From Rattus norvegicus (taxonomy: Eukaryota > Chordata > Mammalia > Rodentia > Muridae), in assembly GCF_036323735.1 (NCBI RefSeq), contig NC_086029.1, positions 52,740,857 to 52,804,856 on the forward strand: a stretch of 64,000 nucleotides of DNA, given 5' to 3'. Positions 34,743 to 46,990 of this stretch are shown in pieces. Position 1 is the stretch's first letter; every line of letters begins with the position of its first letter. The notes beneath the pieces are model-generated. The model saw nothing but the letters and a program-made list of their open reading frames with translations, was not told the origin of the DNA and ran no database searches. Both the position numbers and the translations under genes were made by a program.

Positions 34743-35273
34743 TCAATGAAGCAAAGAAGTGCAGGCCAACAGGAACCGGATGTAGATCTCTCCTGAGAGA
34801 CACAGTCAGAACACAGCAAATACATAGGCGATTGCCAGCAGCAAACCACTGAACTGAGAACGGGACCCCCGTTGAAGGAATCAGAGAAAGGACTGGAAGA
34901 GCTTGAAGGGGCTCGAGACCCCATATGAACAACAATGCCAACCAACCAGAGCTTCCAGGGACTAAGCCACTACCCAAAGACTATACATGGACTGACCCTG
35001 GACTCTGACCTCATAGGTAGCAATGAATAGCCTAGTAAGAGCACCAGTGGAAGGGGAAGCCCTTGGTCCTGCTAAGACTGAACCCCCAGTGAACGTGATT
35101 GTTGGGGGGGAGGGCGGTAATGGGGGGAGGATGGGGAGGGGAACACCCATATAGAAGGGGAGGGAGAGAGATTAGGGGGATGTTTGCCCGGAAACCGGAA
35201 AAGGGAATAACATTCAAAATGTTAATAAGAAATACTCAAGTTATTTAAAAAAAAGAAAAAAAAAAAAGAAATG
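34743..35273 (+). mobile_element. Young rat L1 3'UTR fragment
   Basis: Starts within the 3'UTR (AATGAAGCAAAGAAGTGCAG) and runs to the end: CTGAACTGAGAACGGGACCC, GGACTGACCCTGGACTCTGA, the G-rich tract at about 35100-35165, CCGGAAACCGG and AATAAGAAATACTCAAGTTA with an A-rich tail. It is very close to the 49295-50016 3'UTR, hence recent. A clear TSD was not found. Confidence 0.9.
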
Positions 35274-35337
35274 TAATCTCTCCTTTCCCAAACTCAAATG
35301 ACTACAAAGAAGGCAACTGTTTAAAAAAAAATTAAGG

Positions 35338-35497
35338 GGCTGGAGAGATGGCTCAGTGGTTAAGAGCACCTGACTGCTCTTCCAGAGGTCATGAGTTCAA
35401 TTCCCAGCAACCACATGGTGGCTCACAACCATCTGTAAGGAGATCCGATGCCCTCTTCTGGTGTATCTGAAGACAGCTACAGTGTACTTATATATAA

Positions 35498-35543
<46 letters not shown>
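35338..35543 (+). mobile_element. B2 SINE (rat type) with (AAAT)n tail
   Basis: GGGGCTGGAGAGATGGCTCA, the A-box/B-box region with GAGTTCAATTCCCAGCAACC, CACAACCATCTGTAAGGAGA, GAAGACAGCTACAGTGTACT and a tail of AAAT units at 35495-35543. Possible TSD AAAAATTAAG before the element and again at about 35551-35560. Little diverged. Confidence 0.95.
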
Positions 35544-35546
<3 letters not shown>

Positions 35547-35560
35547 AAATAAAAATTAAG

Positions 35561-36159
35561 TTTATTTCATTATGTAGCTTGGTAATATATATTCCATTTA
35601 AAAATATCTGCTGCCTGCAGTTGAGTTCTTCCTCAAGATTAAATTGACTATAGCCATCTTTTGTGGATCTATACAAATTTCAGTTTTTTTTCAATTGTTG
35701 CAAAATATCCTTCAGTAATACTTGTAATAATTATTATCCATCTCATAAACTGTGGTCCTTTTCCCAGTCAAACATATCCAACCTTCACATGCTTTGGATC
35801 TTAGCCCTCTCTCTGATGAAGAGTCAGTGAAGATTATTTTTGCCCAATATGTAAGTTGCTGATCTAGCCTACTGACAAATCTTACAAATATTGCTGTCTG
35901 TTTATTATACTACGCCTCATCTTTTTTTCTGTTGGCTTGAAATTAGGGTAAAATACATGTGTTTCTCCTTTGTAAATGTGAATGAAGCTAATGAATTTTC
36001 CTAGTATTTTTTTGTCAAATTTATGTATGAAATGAAATTGAAAACAGAGTAGCCATTCTTCTAAAAGAAATAGAAGAAACCAATAAAAGCATAATCATAT
36101 GAAAATTATTTCAGGAATATCATCTCTAAATAAGACAATAGAGACACAGCCTGATACAA

Positions 36160-36163
<4 letters not shown>
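35561..36163. other. Unique AT-rich DNA, no gene seen
   Basis: No named repeat or coding signal. Minus-strand L1-like blocks (TCTTAGCCCTCTCTCTGATG, TTTTGCCCAATATGTAAGTT) at about 35795-35870 may be an extremely decayed L1 ORF2 piece. Confidence 0.4.

Positions 36164-36202
<39 letters not shown>
36164..36202 (+). repeat. (GT)n microsatellite
   Basis: About 19 GT units ending in TGCGCACC. Confidence 0.98.
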
Positions 36203-36205
<3 letters not shown>

Positions 36206-36349
36206 ACCCGTGTATGTGGGTATCTTTAACCAATTCCCAGTGAAATTAACATGTTGTAGCTCTATAATTTCATGCTTTTTGTCACAGTATTAGAATGGTT
36301 ATATAATATATTGCATACAATACAGGGTTTATCATAGGAATAAAAGAAT

Positions 36350-36420
36350 GCTGAAATGGGAACCTGGGTCTGCTACAAAAGCAGTAATGCTTCTAACAAT
36401 TGAGCCATCTCTCTAACCAC
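36350..36420 (-). mobile_element. B2/B3-type SINE 5' fragment
   Basis: GGGAACCTGGGTCTGCTACA, AGCAGTAATGCTTCTAACAA and TTGAGCCATCTCTCTAACCA are the complement of the tRNA-like head (A and B boxes) of a B2/B3 SINE. Only the head remains. Confidence 0.65.
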
Positions 36421-36551
36421 AAAGTCAAAGAATGTTTTCCAACCATCTCCACCATTTATAACAGAACTCTTTTATATTTCAAAATGCAGGCAGCAAACCT
36501 TGGAAATTCTTTGTATACAGCTTTTTATTTTGAAATCGTGCACATGGTGGG

Positions 36552-36690
36552 AGATAAAGAAAGAGAGGGAAAGAGAGGGGGAAGAAAGGGGGAAGGGAGG
36601 GAGGAAGGGAGGGCGGGAAGGGGGAAAGATAGGAAGGGAGGAAAGAAGGGAGGGAGGAAGAGAGAGAAAGGAATGGAGATACAGAAAGAC
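36552..36690 (+). repeat. Homopurine (GGAA/GAGA)n tract
   Basis: About 140 bp of nearly pure G/A (GGGA, GGAA, AGAG units). The Glu/Gly/Arg-rich and Ser/Pro/Leu-rich frames across it are artefacts. Mirror-repeat purine tracts can form triplex DNA; this is untested here. Confidence 0.95.
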
Positions 36691-37197
36691 ATTGAGTGGT
36701 AAAGGTGGTGAAAAGGATAAAGGGATGAAGGATGATCCAAATACATTTCATACATTGTATGAAAAAGTAAATAAATAAAAATTTAGTACCATCAAAAATC
36801 CTTCTCATGTTCATTTCCCCAGCATTAGCGGAAACTACTTTTCTATTTCCAGTGTCTCTGATTTGAACCATGTTAAACTTCACTGAAGTAACTATAACAT
36901 ACTGAGCAAATTAATCGACATACATCTATTTGTGATTTTATACTTAATACATTTTCCTGAACATTACCATGGTTGTGCACTGGCATGGAACACTTTTCCT
37001 TTATATTATTATCCGTTCTACAGTAGTCCTATCATTTATATCTCTGTTAATGTTCCATAGTGTTGGATACTAGTCCTTCTCTCCATTGTTATTTTCAACT
37101 GGCATCATTGCTGTTGATGATATTGATATCATAGTGGTAGGAGGTAGAATCATGGACTCTCAATTTTCCATTTAGCTAATATACATGAATGCTATTT

Positions 37198-37247
37198 TAT
37201 ATATATATATATATATATATACATACATATATATATATATATATATG
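37198..37247 (+). repeat. (TA)n microsatellite
   Basis: About 25 TA units with an ACATACA interruption near the middle. Cruciform-prone. Confidence 0.97.
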
Positions 37248-38079
37248 CCATTTGGTTCTTGTTACTGTTGAGTTTTAGAAATGTGCTCTATATTTTGGAC
37301 ATAGTCTTTATGCTATCAAAGTTACAAAACTAAATATACCCATGAAGATGTAAAGACTTTTTAAACGAATGCTAAGATGATTGAGATATATCACAAGTTT
37401 TCAAATAAAAGTCATTCTGAGATAGACTGAGAATCATGGTGCATACGTTTATCATTAAAATACTAAAATCTTTATTTCTTTTCTAGGAATTATCAATGTC
37501 CTTATTTTGTCAAACCTGTAGACTTTACCATAATAATATTATCTTTGGTGTGTGCACTTATCTTATGGTCTTATATGCAATGATTCCACAGCAACTCTTG
37601 AAATGTTTTCATTGTGTATGTCACTAATTGCTGAACTGAGAAATTTGCATTCATGAATACTGAAACTAATTTAGATTAAGTAAGCACATAAACTTATAAA
37701 TTTAAAATATTTTCAAGATATATAAATGTAAATTAAATAACCTAGACTGTTTTACATTTGGGACAGCAAAGGCTAAAATTGCAAAAAGAAGAAAAAAGGA
37801 ATTTCAAATGAAAGCCTCAAGTTGCAAGAACTAATATCCCTTAACAGACTGTAGTTCACATATTTGTGTCAGTAAACACATAATAGAAGAACTTTTATCC
37901 AAAAACATATAATTCATTGCATAAAATGATAACAAAGTTAAAAAATCTGCTGTTGTATCGTTTGTTTTGGAAAACAAATTTAAATGTCAGAAAACTGAAA
38001 AATATTTCACATAGCGGCACATACAATAAAGATGTGAGAAATTACTATATATATTATATATCATATATGTAATTTTCAA

Positions 38080-38720
38080 ACATGAAATTTTTTCCAGGCA
38101 AATGAAATACCTACTGAGGAAATTAAATCATTTGATTCAGCTGCTCAACTCCTGCAAATCATCCTGGCATTTGTAATGCTGTCTTTTAAGTTGCTTTCCT
38201 TGGTTAACCAATTTGATGTCTCCCTAACCACAATTCCTGTCATTTAGCACAGTATTTACAGTTAGCTCCTTAAATTCCCACGTAAGTATAGGAATTCAGA
38301 GAGGGGAAAGCATCAGCAAACCTGTTAACACAGCTGTGGGAAGCCTCAACACTCTCACGTTCATTTCCATGAGATCTCTTCTCCAACTGGACCCTGCAGT
38401 ATATTTTATTTTTCCACTGAGCAGCAATATAGACCACTGATGAAAGAGGATTTATCCAATTACTATGAGTAAAGTAGTTTTAACTTCCTTTAGATATCCG
38501 CTAGCAAGATATAAAATGACACTTACCGGACACATCAGTAGCACAATAGGGCCTTTATTGATTTTCATATCATGTTCTTCAGTCTGAGATGGCTCTCCAG
38601 AGAACTGCACTTCCCAGCAGGAAAAAATTGCCTTTTCTATGTTTGAATTCTCAGGTCTATTAATGCATCCCTAGCTGGAGACAGTGTCATTTTCGTTCTA
38701 TTTCTTTGTAGTTGATGTGT
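38080..38720. promoter_or_regulatory. Candidate conserved noncoding element (speculative)
   Basis: Non-repetitive, visibly less AT-rich than its surroundings, and lacking the decay marks of a transposon. Motif-dense stretches include TGGTTAACCAATTTGATG, GGAATTCAGAGAGGGGAAAG, GCATCAGCAAACCTGTTAAC, CATGAGATCTCTTCTCC and TCCAATTACTATGAG. No open frame. Regulatory identity is inference only; cross-species alignment would decide. Confidence 0.25.
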
Positions 38721-41700
38721 CTACACCTTGCTATCGTAGTGCCTAATGGATGCTGGGGTTGTAGGTCAAAGTATGAAAACAAAAAAATGAAATTGCTTAG
38801 CCTGTGAATCAATAAAAAGGACTCTTAACACTTTTTCTAAGTATAAAATGTGCAACCAATGAAGTGTGATGGGTGCGTTCAACCTTGTACTAAAACTATA
38901 TAGAGAAAATGTCCAACTTTCAGCGTTGTACTCAAATTGAAGATAAATGGGGACTGTTTATTTACGTCCCATATCTGCTTCCAGAAAACTAACAAATATG
39001 CTTTTGTCGTGGTGATTAAAATAGTATAATCTTTCCAAACGTTGCCTTACAATGAGGCTGGAAAATTTTCTGTCATTACCCTATCCAAAACATCTAATTC
39101 AGACTACATTTTACAAACAAAATCATATCAAAGACAAACAGTGGTTACTTTTAAACTGACCTTTCAATAATCACATTTGATTAGTGAAAGCCTCAATAGG
39201 AAAATTGACCTTAGAGTTTACACAGAAAATAATGTTGTTTAAACTGACATAAAACCTAGAAAATAAACATGACAATGTATTGTGATAAAATGAAGCTCAA
39301 ATGCTTTCAACTGCCCTTGAAATTCATTCCACTACCCTTACATTTTTTATCTATATTGGGCATTTTATAGTTTGGTGTTGTATAAGTTGTTTCCTGCTAA
39401 ACTTCTATGCTTTTGTTCATTATGTAAGAACATGACACACAGGGATGACTCACAAATAATATTGAAGGTACAAGTAGGCCGGAATACTTTGTAGCAGTCT
39501 TCAAGATATTCAAGTCAAACTGATATAATGTTATGAAATATATGGGTATGTGTGTGCACGGAACAAAGTCAGCCAATGCTGCAGAGTGAACAGCTGACCA
39601 GTCTTAGTTTCAAAACAAATTATTTGTCCCTCACCCTCAAATTTCACCTCAACTTACTTGATGTGTTATCTACACCGTGATTATATCTAATTTAGAGTAA
39701 TGAAATTGGTGAATTTATAAGGATTCAATGACTTTTGTAAATTACATTTAAAATTGCTGTTTATTCCTGTTACTTTGCTGCAAATGAATTTCTAGTATGT
39801 CATCTTAAAGACACTCTTTGCGGAGGAAGTCATAACATTTAGATAGAGGGATTTCACTGCATAGCATGAATACCACTGCATTTATAGGTCATGTTTGATT
39901 TCTCATTGTAATATATGTACAATAACTTCATTAGTCACTAATATTTTCATAGAGAATCAGAGAGAGATGAAAAGGACATAATCAAAGATCCATAAAGAAT
40001 TAAAATAAATCAGTGAGCTATAAACACACGAATGACTGCATTACTATCAGAGCTAAGGAAAAATAACATCAATATAAAACAAAACATAAAGTAGATCAAA
40101 GTAACTATTTAAAACAAATACAGATTTTGGACAAATGTTGCTCAAAGTAACAGTGGCTATGCAACTATGAAATTTAGTTAGAACACTGGAAACTTTTTCA
40201 ACTGGGATACTATTGAATTATCTATCATGGTTTTGTCAAAAGAATAAAGGATTATGCTTGAAAATATGTCATCGAAAATAAGTGATATGAAACACAAAAT
40301 ACAATGTAAATGTTATGATATTTTTTATCAATATTTTCATTTGTATTCTATTCCTAAAACACAGCATTGTCCAGTGTGGCACAAACTCCTGAAAAGTCTG
40401 CATTCAGAAGGCTTGAGGCATCAAAATCATAAATATCAGTGCAGCCTAAATTCCAAAAGCTCAAAATAGTCTTGTTTGCATGAAAAAAATCACTCTCTGT
40501 ATCCAAATTACATTCTGAAAACAATAATATGTATCATTCTATATACACGCAGTTTTAGAGCCCTACCTGGCTAACCACATCACTATGTTTACCCTTATTT
40601 TAATTTAATTTGAGCCGATTCTGTGGCTTAACATTAATAAAGCACATCTAAATAAATATCTTGTTAAAAGCATGGGAGCATGAATCTTTGATCATCTCTA
40701 TTTTGCATTTTACATTTTAAGTACAAATTGTTGTCAAATTTAAAGCATATATCACATACATATATGTATACACACATAAACAGAGAAATATTAGGCAAAA
40801 TGTTTCAGGTATTTGATATATTGCTTACATTTTATTTTGTACTTTTGTTCACTATAAACATGTGTTCCTCAGTAGAAGACACTTCATAAAAAGACAACAT
40901 AACTCATTATCTTGGCGCTTTAGGGAGTATGTATTATACGATAATTTATATGAGGAAACAAAAAAAATGTACAGAATAAGTACCATATTGTTAGTAAATA
41001 ATACTTAACTATAGCCTTGGAAACCTTAAATTTCATTCTAATATTAAAAGGAAAACTCTTGTGTGACAGTTTTTAAAAAGGGTTTTCCATTGTACCTGAA
41101 TTATCTGAAAGATCTATATACAAGGACTGTACACTTTCCACAAATATTTTTTTTCTTTTGGGAAAGAATAAATGTTCTCAAGAAAGGACATAGAGACACA
41201 GTGTGGCCTAAGATTCATTATATTTGTTTTGACATTATTATTTATAACATTTTTTGCAGCATGCATCTAGATATTTCTTTATAATAATTATTATAAATTT
41301 ATTCTTCTTTGTATGTTTTCAGCAAACGTAATCTTGAATTTTTTCCTTTGGTTTGCCAATATAATGCACAATGACAATGTACAATGTGTCATGCTTCTAT
41401 AAACTATGATTTCTTCCAGAAAAATGCTTACTATGTATACACCCTACAGTAAGCAGTGTCATTAATGAGAAGGGTGGCCGTCATAAGTACATTAATAACA
41501 AAGGTCAGGGCAATAGTCGTTTCATTTTGTTGTCATGATTTGAGGACCTGAAAATTTTATCCTAAAAAAATATAAAGGCAAAATTTAAAATAGTTATAAG
41601 GTATGATTAACTCATAATCTGAAAAGCATTATGAACCATCTATTTTTTCATAAAACTATTTCAATCATTTCAATTCATACTTTTAAACATATTCAATATT

Positions 41701-42287
41701 TAATTTCAATTAAAACTACTATTTCATATATCTCAGTTGAATGTAATATTTTTCTTTTTGTGCATATGCAGACAGCTTTTCCTTGTTGTAGTCTTAGTAT
41801 TTTCTTTGTTTGTTTGCTTCACTTTCCCCTTTATGCTGCCCCAGAATTTACTGCACCTGTCCCAGCTACATATGTTCTGTGACATCTGCGTATTCCATCA
41901 TCACCTACCTTGTGCCTTACATAAGTCATTAATATTAATATAAATATTGAATAAGACCATATTAAGGACAAACGCTTAAATGCTTTATTTTTAGAAGATA
42001 TTAAATTTAAACTTATGAATTGGTTACAGTATCTAAGAAATAATAAGTGAGGCAAATGTGTTATTAAATATGAAAGTATTTATTTTTATGAGAAGCACAT
42101 CCATACAGATACACACAAACACATACAAATACGATCTCTTCTCACATACACATACTGACATCACTAAACAATAAACTCATCATTTCTAAAAAAGCTTTAT
42201 TACTTCTATAAAATTATCACTGTTCTAATATTCAAGAGAATACTGAATGAATACTTAAGATTAATAACTCAGCCCTGTAAGACATAA

Positions 42288-42288
<1 letters not shown>

Positions 42289-42321
<33 letters not shown>

Positions 42322-42380
42322 GTGTGTGTGTGTGTGTGTGTGTGTAAGTGCGTGTGTGTGTCTGTGTGTGTGTGTATGTG
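42289..42380 (+). repeat. (TC)n(TG)n compound microsatellite
   Basis: (TC)n at 42289-42320 passes directly into (TG)n, which decays after about 42345. Confidence 0.97.
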
Positions 42381-42770
42381 AAGATGCACAATGTGCTACC
42401 CTGTTCCTAGCTTATAGACAAAGAATACCCTCCTGCATCAACCTAGAAAAAGAAATCAATGAAAAATTTTATTGAAAGAAACACATATTATAATCTCAAA
42501 TATGACTGAATGTATCTGCATTTTCAGATACCAAAATCAAGACAGATTAATTGCTAAAGATGACATAAGTGAATTTCATCTTATTGTGTTAGTCACCATG
42601 GGACATTTTGCTTTATTGTCAGCACTGTTAGGAACTATGTAAATATTAGAAGCCAGTAAGATTTGTGCTATAAATTAATTGTCTTTTTTTCTTATGTAAG
42701 TGTCTTATAAATATAATCATCTCTCCTGGTGATTCTATGTTCTCTTTTTATTGTAAACTCTATGATATAA

Positions 42771-42824
42771 CACACACACACACACACACACACTATAGAT
42801 AGATAGATAGATAGATAGATGGAT
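42771..42824 (+). repeat. (CA)n(TAGA)n compound microsatellite
   Basis: (CA)n at 42771-42793 followed by TAGA units to 42824. Confidence 0.97.
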
Positions 42825-43304
42825 AGAAAATAGAAAGATAGATGTAGATAATAGGTATCTAATCATGAAATGATTCAGATTAAATAATTTTAAGAATGGA
42901 CTATTATTTACAATGAGTTAATCTATATTGTAACTATTTTAATGTGATACTCTTGCTTTGTAAGAAACAATGGAAATAAATATTAATAACATTTAAAATC
43001 TAATGTCAAAAGTGTGTGTGTGTTTGAGATAGACAGATCAATAGAGAAATACAGAGATGTAGACACCCAACAGTTACAGAAAACAGTGACAGAGACAAAA
43101 GAGAATGGGACAAAAGAGAAAGATTGAGATTCAGTATCCAAAACTATTTACAGGATCAAATGACTGTACCCTCTGCCAAGAGCCCTACCTGTTAAATATC
43201 TTGATCATTGCAAATAGCACCTCAAGGCAGAGTCCAAGACTTTAGCAGATCGATGTTTTAGGAGAGTACAGATTCAAACCACAATGGAAGATATACTTGA
43301 GAAA
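42825..43304. other. Unique AT-rich DNA, no gene seen
   Basis: A short TG run at about 43013-43022. No repeat or gene named. Confidence 0.45.
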
Positions 43305-43706
43305 TAGTTGTATTGATATGTATGGAGGATGGAACATAGTTGGCCCACGGGAAGTGACACTGTGAGGAGGTGTGGCCTTGTTGGAATAGGTGTGGCTGTG
43401 TAAGAGGAAATAGTCACTCTGTAGGCAGACTTTGAGGTCTCCTAGTACTTAAGCTTCCAGTGTGGAAGAGAGTCTCCTTCTGGCTGCCTGTGGAAGGCAA
43501 TCTCCTGACTGTCTTCCTATCAAGAAGTGGAACTCTCAGCTCCTTCTTCAGCACTATGTCTGACTGCATGCTGCCATGCTTCCTGCCATGATGATCATGG
43601 ACTGAACATATGATACTGTAAGTCAACCCCAATTAAATATTGTTTCTATAAGACATCATCCTTGATTATGGTGACTCTTCACAGACATGAAACCCTAACT
43701 AAGGTA
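43305..43706 (+). repeat. Dispersed rodent repeat R, copy 2 (RMER1-like?)
   Basis: GGTGTGGCCTTGTTGGAATA, GACTTTGAGGTCTCCTAGTA, GGAACTCTCAGCTCCTTCTT, GCATGCTGCCATGCTTCCTG, ATGGACTGAACATATGATAC and GAAACCCTAACTAAGG. It is the best preserved of the five copies and serves as reference for the others. Confidence 0.75.
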
Positions 43707-43929
43707 ATATCTAAACAGATTTAAGTAACATAGAGATGTATTAGGTCACATATGTTGATATGGGCTTCTACAACAAAAATAGTCAATTCAAACATCAACT
43801 TGATGAACTGAAAATTATTATTGTATTTTAGACTGGGACCACAAAAAATGGTGTCTTATGCCAAATGAAATCAAATGATATATTCATTCCTACTATTTTT
43901 ATCTTGAAAATAGTATGTATTCTCATATA

Positions 43930-44480
43930 TCTGATTAAGATCCCCCCTCTACTCCTTCCAGTATATCCCCATATCCCCTTTAATCTGGATTCACCTGCTT
44001 TTTGTCTCTCATTGGAAAACAAACAGAGTCTAAGGGATATGGAGAAGAGAATGAAGGAAGGGCCATCCAGAGACTGCCCCACCTGGGGATCCATCCCACA
44101 TGCAGACACCAAATTCAGACATTATTGCTGATGCCAAGAAGTTCTTGCTGACAGGAGCCTGATACAATATAGATGTGGATGCTTGAAGTTAACCAATCAG
44201 ACTGATCACAGGGACCCCAATGGAGGAGTTAGGGGAAGGACTGAAGGAGCTGAAGGAGCCTTATCTGGCATCAATGGGAGGGGAGGCCCTTGATCCTGTG
44301 AAGGGTTGATGCCCCAGAGTAGAAGAATGCTAGAACAGTGAGGAGGGAGTGGGTGAGTAGGGGAATACCCTCATACAAGCAGAGTAAGGGTGGGATGGGG
44401 GAGGGGATTTGCAGAGGACAAAGTGGGAAAGGGGATAACATTTGAAATGTAAATAAATAAAATATCCAATTAAAAAAGAA
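43930..44480 (+). mobile_element. Lx-type L1 3' end with internal deletion
   Basis: CCATATCCCCTTTAATCTGG, TTGTCTCTCATTGGAAAACA, CTAAGGGATATGGAGAAGAG, GCCCCACCTGGGGATCCATC, GACAGGAGCCTGATACAATA, then a jump at about 44262 to ATCAATGGGAGGGGAGGCCC and the end GAAATGTAAATAAATAAAAT. Plus strand. The usual stretch between GGAGCTGAAGGAG and the final GC-rich block is missing. Confidence 0.75.
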
Positions 44481-44639
44481 ATCAAATAAAATAAAATAAG
44501 AACATCAGAATAGGATATAATGAACCTTCAGAAAGAAATTACCCCCAAAAGAGGTACATGAAATAGAAAAGGTACAAAGACCCTCTCATCCTCACACATA
44601 GGTTGCCCATGAAGACACACAACTGGAAGTTATAATTTC

Positions 44640-45320
44640 AACACTCCTTCATCAATGACAATTGACCTATTCTACATCTAGGTGTGAAATTGGCGTGTTC
44701 ACACATGTACTTATCATATAGATCTTGTTCGCATAGCCTTAATGCTGAGATTTCATGTGTATAGTATGCCTGTTGTTTTAGAAGACATTTTCTCCATGCT
44801 GGTATCCGATCTTCTGACTTTTTTAATGATATTGGCCTCTCTTCAATGAAAAACCCAGAGCTTTGTGTGTAGGTGTTGACTGGACATGTACCAGTTGTGG
44901 CACAGCTCAATTTAATCAGCATTTTGACTAGACAGTAGTCTCTACCGCTGCCTCTGTGGAAAGGGCATCTTCCTTGATTGATTGTAAGAGGTGTGATTTT
45001 CTATGGAAACAAAAGTATTAAGAATGCATATAAAATTATAATGATTTAGGTATGTGACAATAATAGATTCTCTTCTAGGATCCATGACCTCAGCAGCCAG
45101 GAGTATCTGTTTAGGTGTATAGTACTAGGTCTGAATCCTGTTTCGTGATCCTTAAGTCCAATTAGACAAGTTAGTTACTCCCAAGATACAAGTGTCAGCA
45201 CTGTACCATTGGGAATAGTTTCACGGTCATTTGTTATTTTAGTTCACAGGTTTTCAATTTGGCTAGGAATATTAACTGCTTTTCTCTCTTGGCAGCTTTT
45301 CTAGCAACTTTTGATATAGT
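44640..45320 (+). repeat. Degenerate dispersed repeat shared with 23920-24480
   Basis: Homologous in its right part (45160-45310) to 24050-24210, in the same orientation. The left part (ATGACCTCAGCAGCCAGGAG, CAGTTGTGGCACAGCTCAAT) looks like an old element, but I cannot name it. The 94-codon minus-strand frame at 44638-44922 lies inside it with no known domain. Confidence 0.5.
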
Positions 45321-46429
45321 GAGTTTGTTGTGATTTGTACTTTTATATTAATTTTAGTATATTAATTTAATTCTTATTTAATATTCTACAATGTCACTCT
45401 ATCATACTATTATCATTCTATCATACTATTCTAAATAATGGGATATTGATGTAAGCAACAAGCAGTACCATTTACACAACTGTAGAGGTGATTATCTGCC
45501 TCAAAATTAAAGAGAAAATTCTATTCTCACGACTACATTATATTATTCAATTAATTTTATATTTATTTCACATATTTGACTTTTTTCTCCACATGAGTAA
45601 AATTATATCTCATGTATACACTGCCCATGAATGTCAAAAGAAAGTGTGACTCCATGGAAATGGAGTCACAGATCGTCTGAACTACCATGTCAGCGTGAGA
45701 ATATTGATCTTCTGAAAGAATTTCCAGTGCTCTTGGTGACTGAGCATTCTGTCCAGCCATATACCAGAAATATTTAAAGCAATAAAACATGGGCTATATC
45801 ATTTTCCTTACTATTAATCATTAATTCTGCACGAGATTTTTACTAACAATTGAAATTATAATTCTAGTCTGGGTTCCAAAACCACTTAAATTATAATATT
45901 CACTTAAATGAGTTCAATTGGATTTATGCGATTTACATATTCATGTGTTCCTTGTGAAATATGATGTTTTGAACATGAGAAGTCACCACAATTAATTCTA
46001 AGAAAATCAAACACAAAATTATGAGGGGTAAGATAAAGAGTCACTAATGCTCATCAACAAAATATTTTTGTTTTGTTCATACTTAGGTAGATTAATTTCT
46101 TATTAAACTTAAAGACCTTTCTCACTAGAGAGATTTATTGATAGTCACCTTGATGTTTTAACCTTGGAAACTATTATCACTTCAAATATTGATCAAAGAA
46201 TTCACAGAGCAATCCTTAAAACAACAAATAGTTTTATTTTTGGACTTTTACTGATCATACAGTAGCAAAATTATTCCTTTCAATATGCAGAATGCAGTGG
46301 CAAGACATCTTATCACCATGAAGAGAAATATTGTTGTTGCTAATTGTGTCAAAATGACAGTGTTTCCCAAGACTTTCAAGTGCTATGCCTGCAATCTCCT
46401 GACTCCAGGGCTTAGTATCAGGCCTTGAT
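45321..46429. other. Unique AT-rich DNA, no gene seen
   Basis: No named repeat. Small frames at 45563-45790 and 46255-46458 are unsupported. Confidence 0.5.
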
Positions 46430-46990
46430 TGTGTTTGGATGTTTCTGCAACTCAACAATTCAGTTCAGTTTTAAGCAGTCACAACAGACATTTGTCACTG
46501 TGTTCACATCCAGTTTCCTGTGGCACCCTGCCCACTTAATCTTGCAAGTGGAGAAATTGCTGGCAAAGCCAGAGGGACCAAGCAAGCTGCTGTGGCCTAG
46601 CAAGAGTCGTGTCACGAGTAATTACCATAATTTATAAAGATCACGCCAGGCTCACTGGTGCTGTTGTAGCACACCAGTTGAACGGCGCTAGAATGTTTTA
46701 AGTAAACATTTGCACGCAATCTGAAGCTGCTGAGAATTTCCGCGGCAGCTAGAGCCCCCTTCTTATGAAATATTCAGAACATGAAACGTCTCCGGTGGTG
46801 CAGAGTAGTGGGTTTTCTCTCTGATTTGATTAGCAGTGATGATTCTTTCATGAGATGTAAGTGTCCGTCTAGATTAGCATCAAAAAAGTCTGTGGGTTTT
46901 GTCACGGAAGAAGGCCACAATTGGGACTGCCGCTTCTGAACTTGAGAAAAGCATCACTTTGACACTCTATGTGCACTGGAAACAAATATT
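46430..46990. promoter_or_regulatory. Candidate conserved noncoding element (speculative)
   Basis: A non-repetitive block much less AT-rich than the kilobases on both sides, with several CpGs (GAACGGCGCTAGAATG, TTCCGCGGCAGCTAGAGC, ACGTCTCCGGTGGTGC, CACGGAAGAAGG) and homeodomain-type cores (TTTGATTAGCAGTGATGATT, GTCTAGATTAGC). No open frame spans it and no transposon signature is visible. Retained CpGs in an AT-rich desert suggest constraint or low methylation. Enhancer-like function is inference. Confidence 0.3.

Larger units (their letters stand above)
36691..42288. other. Repeat-poor unique region, about 5.6 kb
   Basis: The longest stretch in the window without a recognisable SINE or L1, containing only a TA microsatellite. 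No open frame over 73 codons and no exon-like structure. In a genome so rich in retroposons, a 5.6 kb gap is notable and may reflect constraint or chance. See 38080-38720. Confidence 0.6.

Noticed and set aside
36400..36883. Frames up to 134 codons over the purine tract
   Set aside because: Low-complexity translation of a homopurine/homopyrimidine repeat.
44638..44922. 94-codon minus-strand frame as a small gene
   Set aside because: Inside a degenerate dispersed repeat, with no conserved motif visible.
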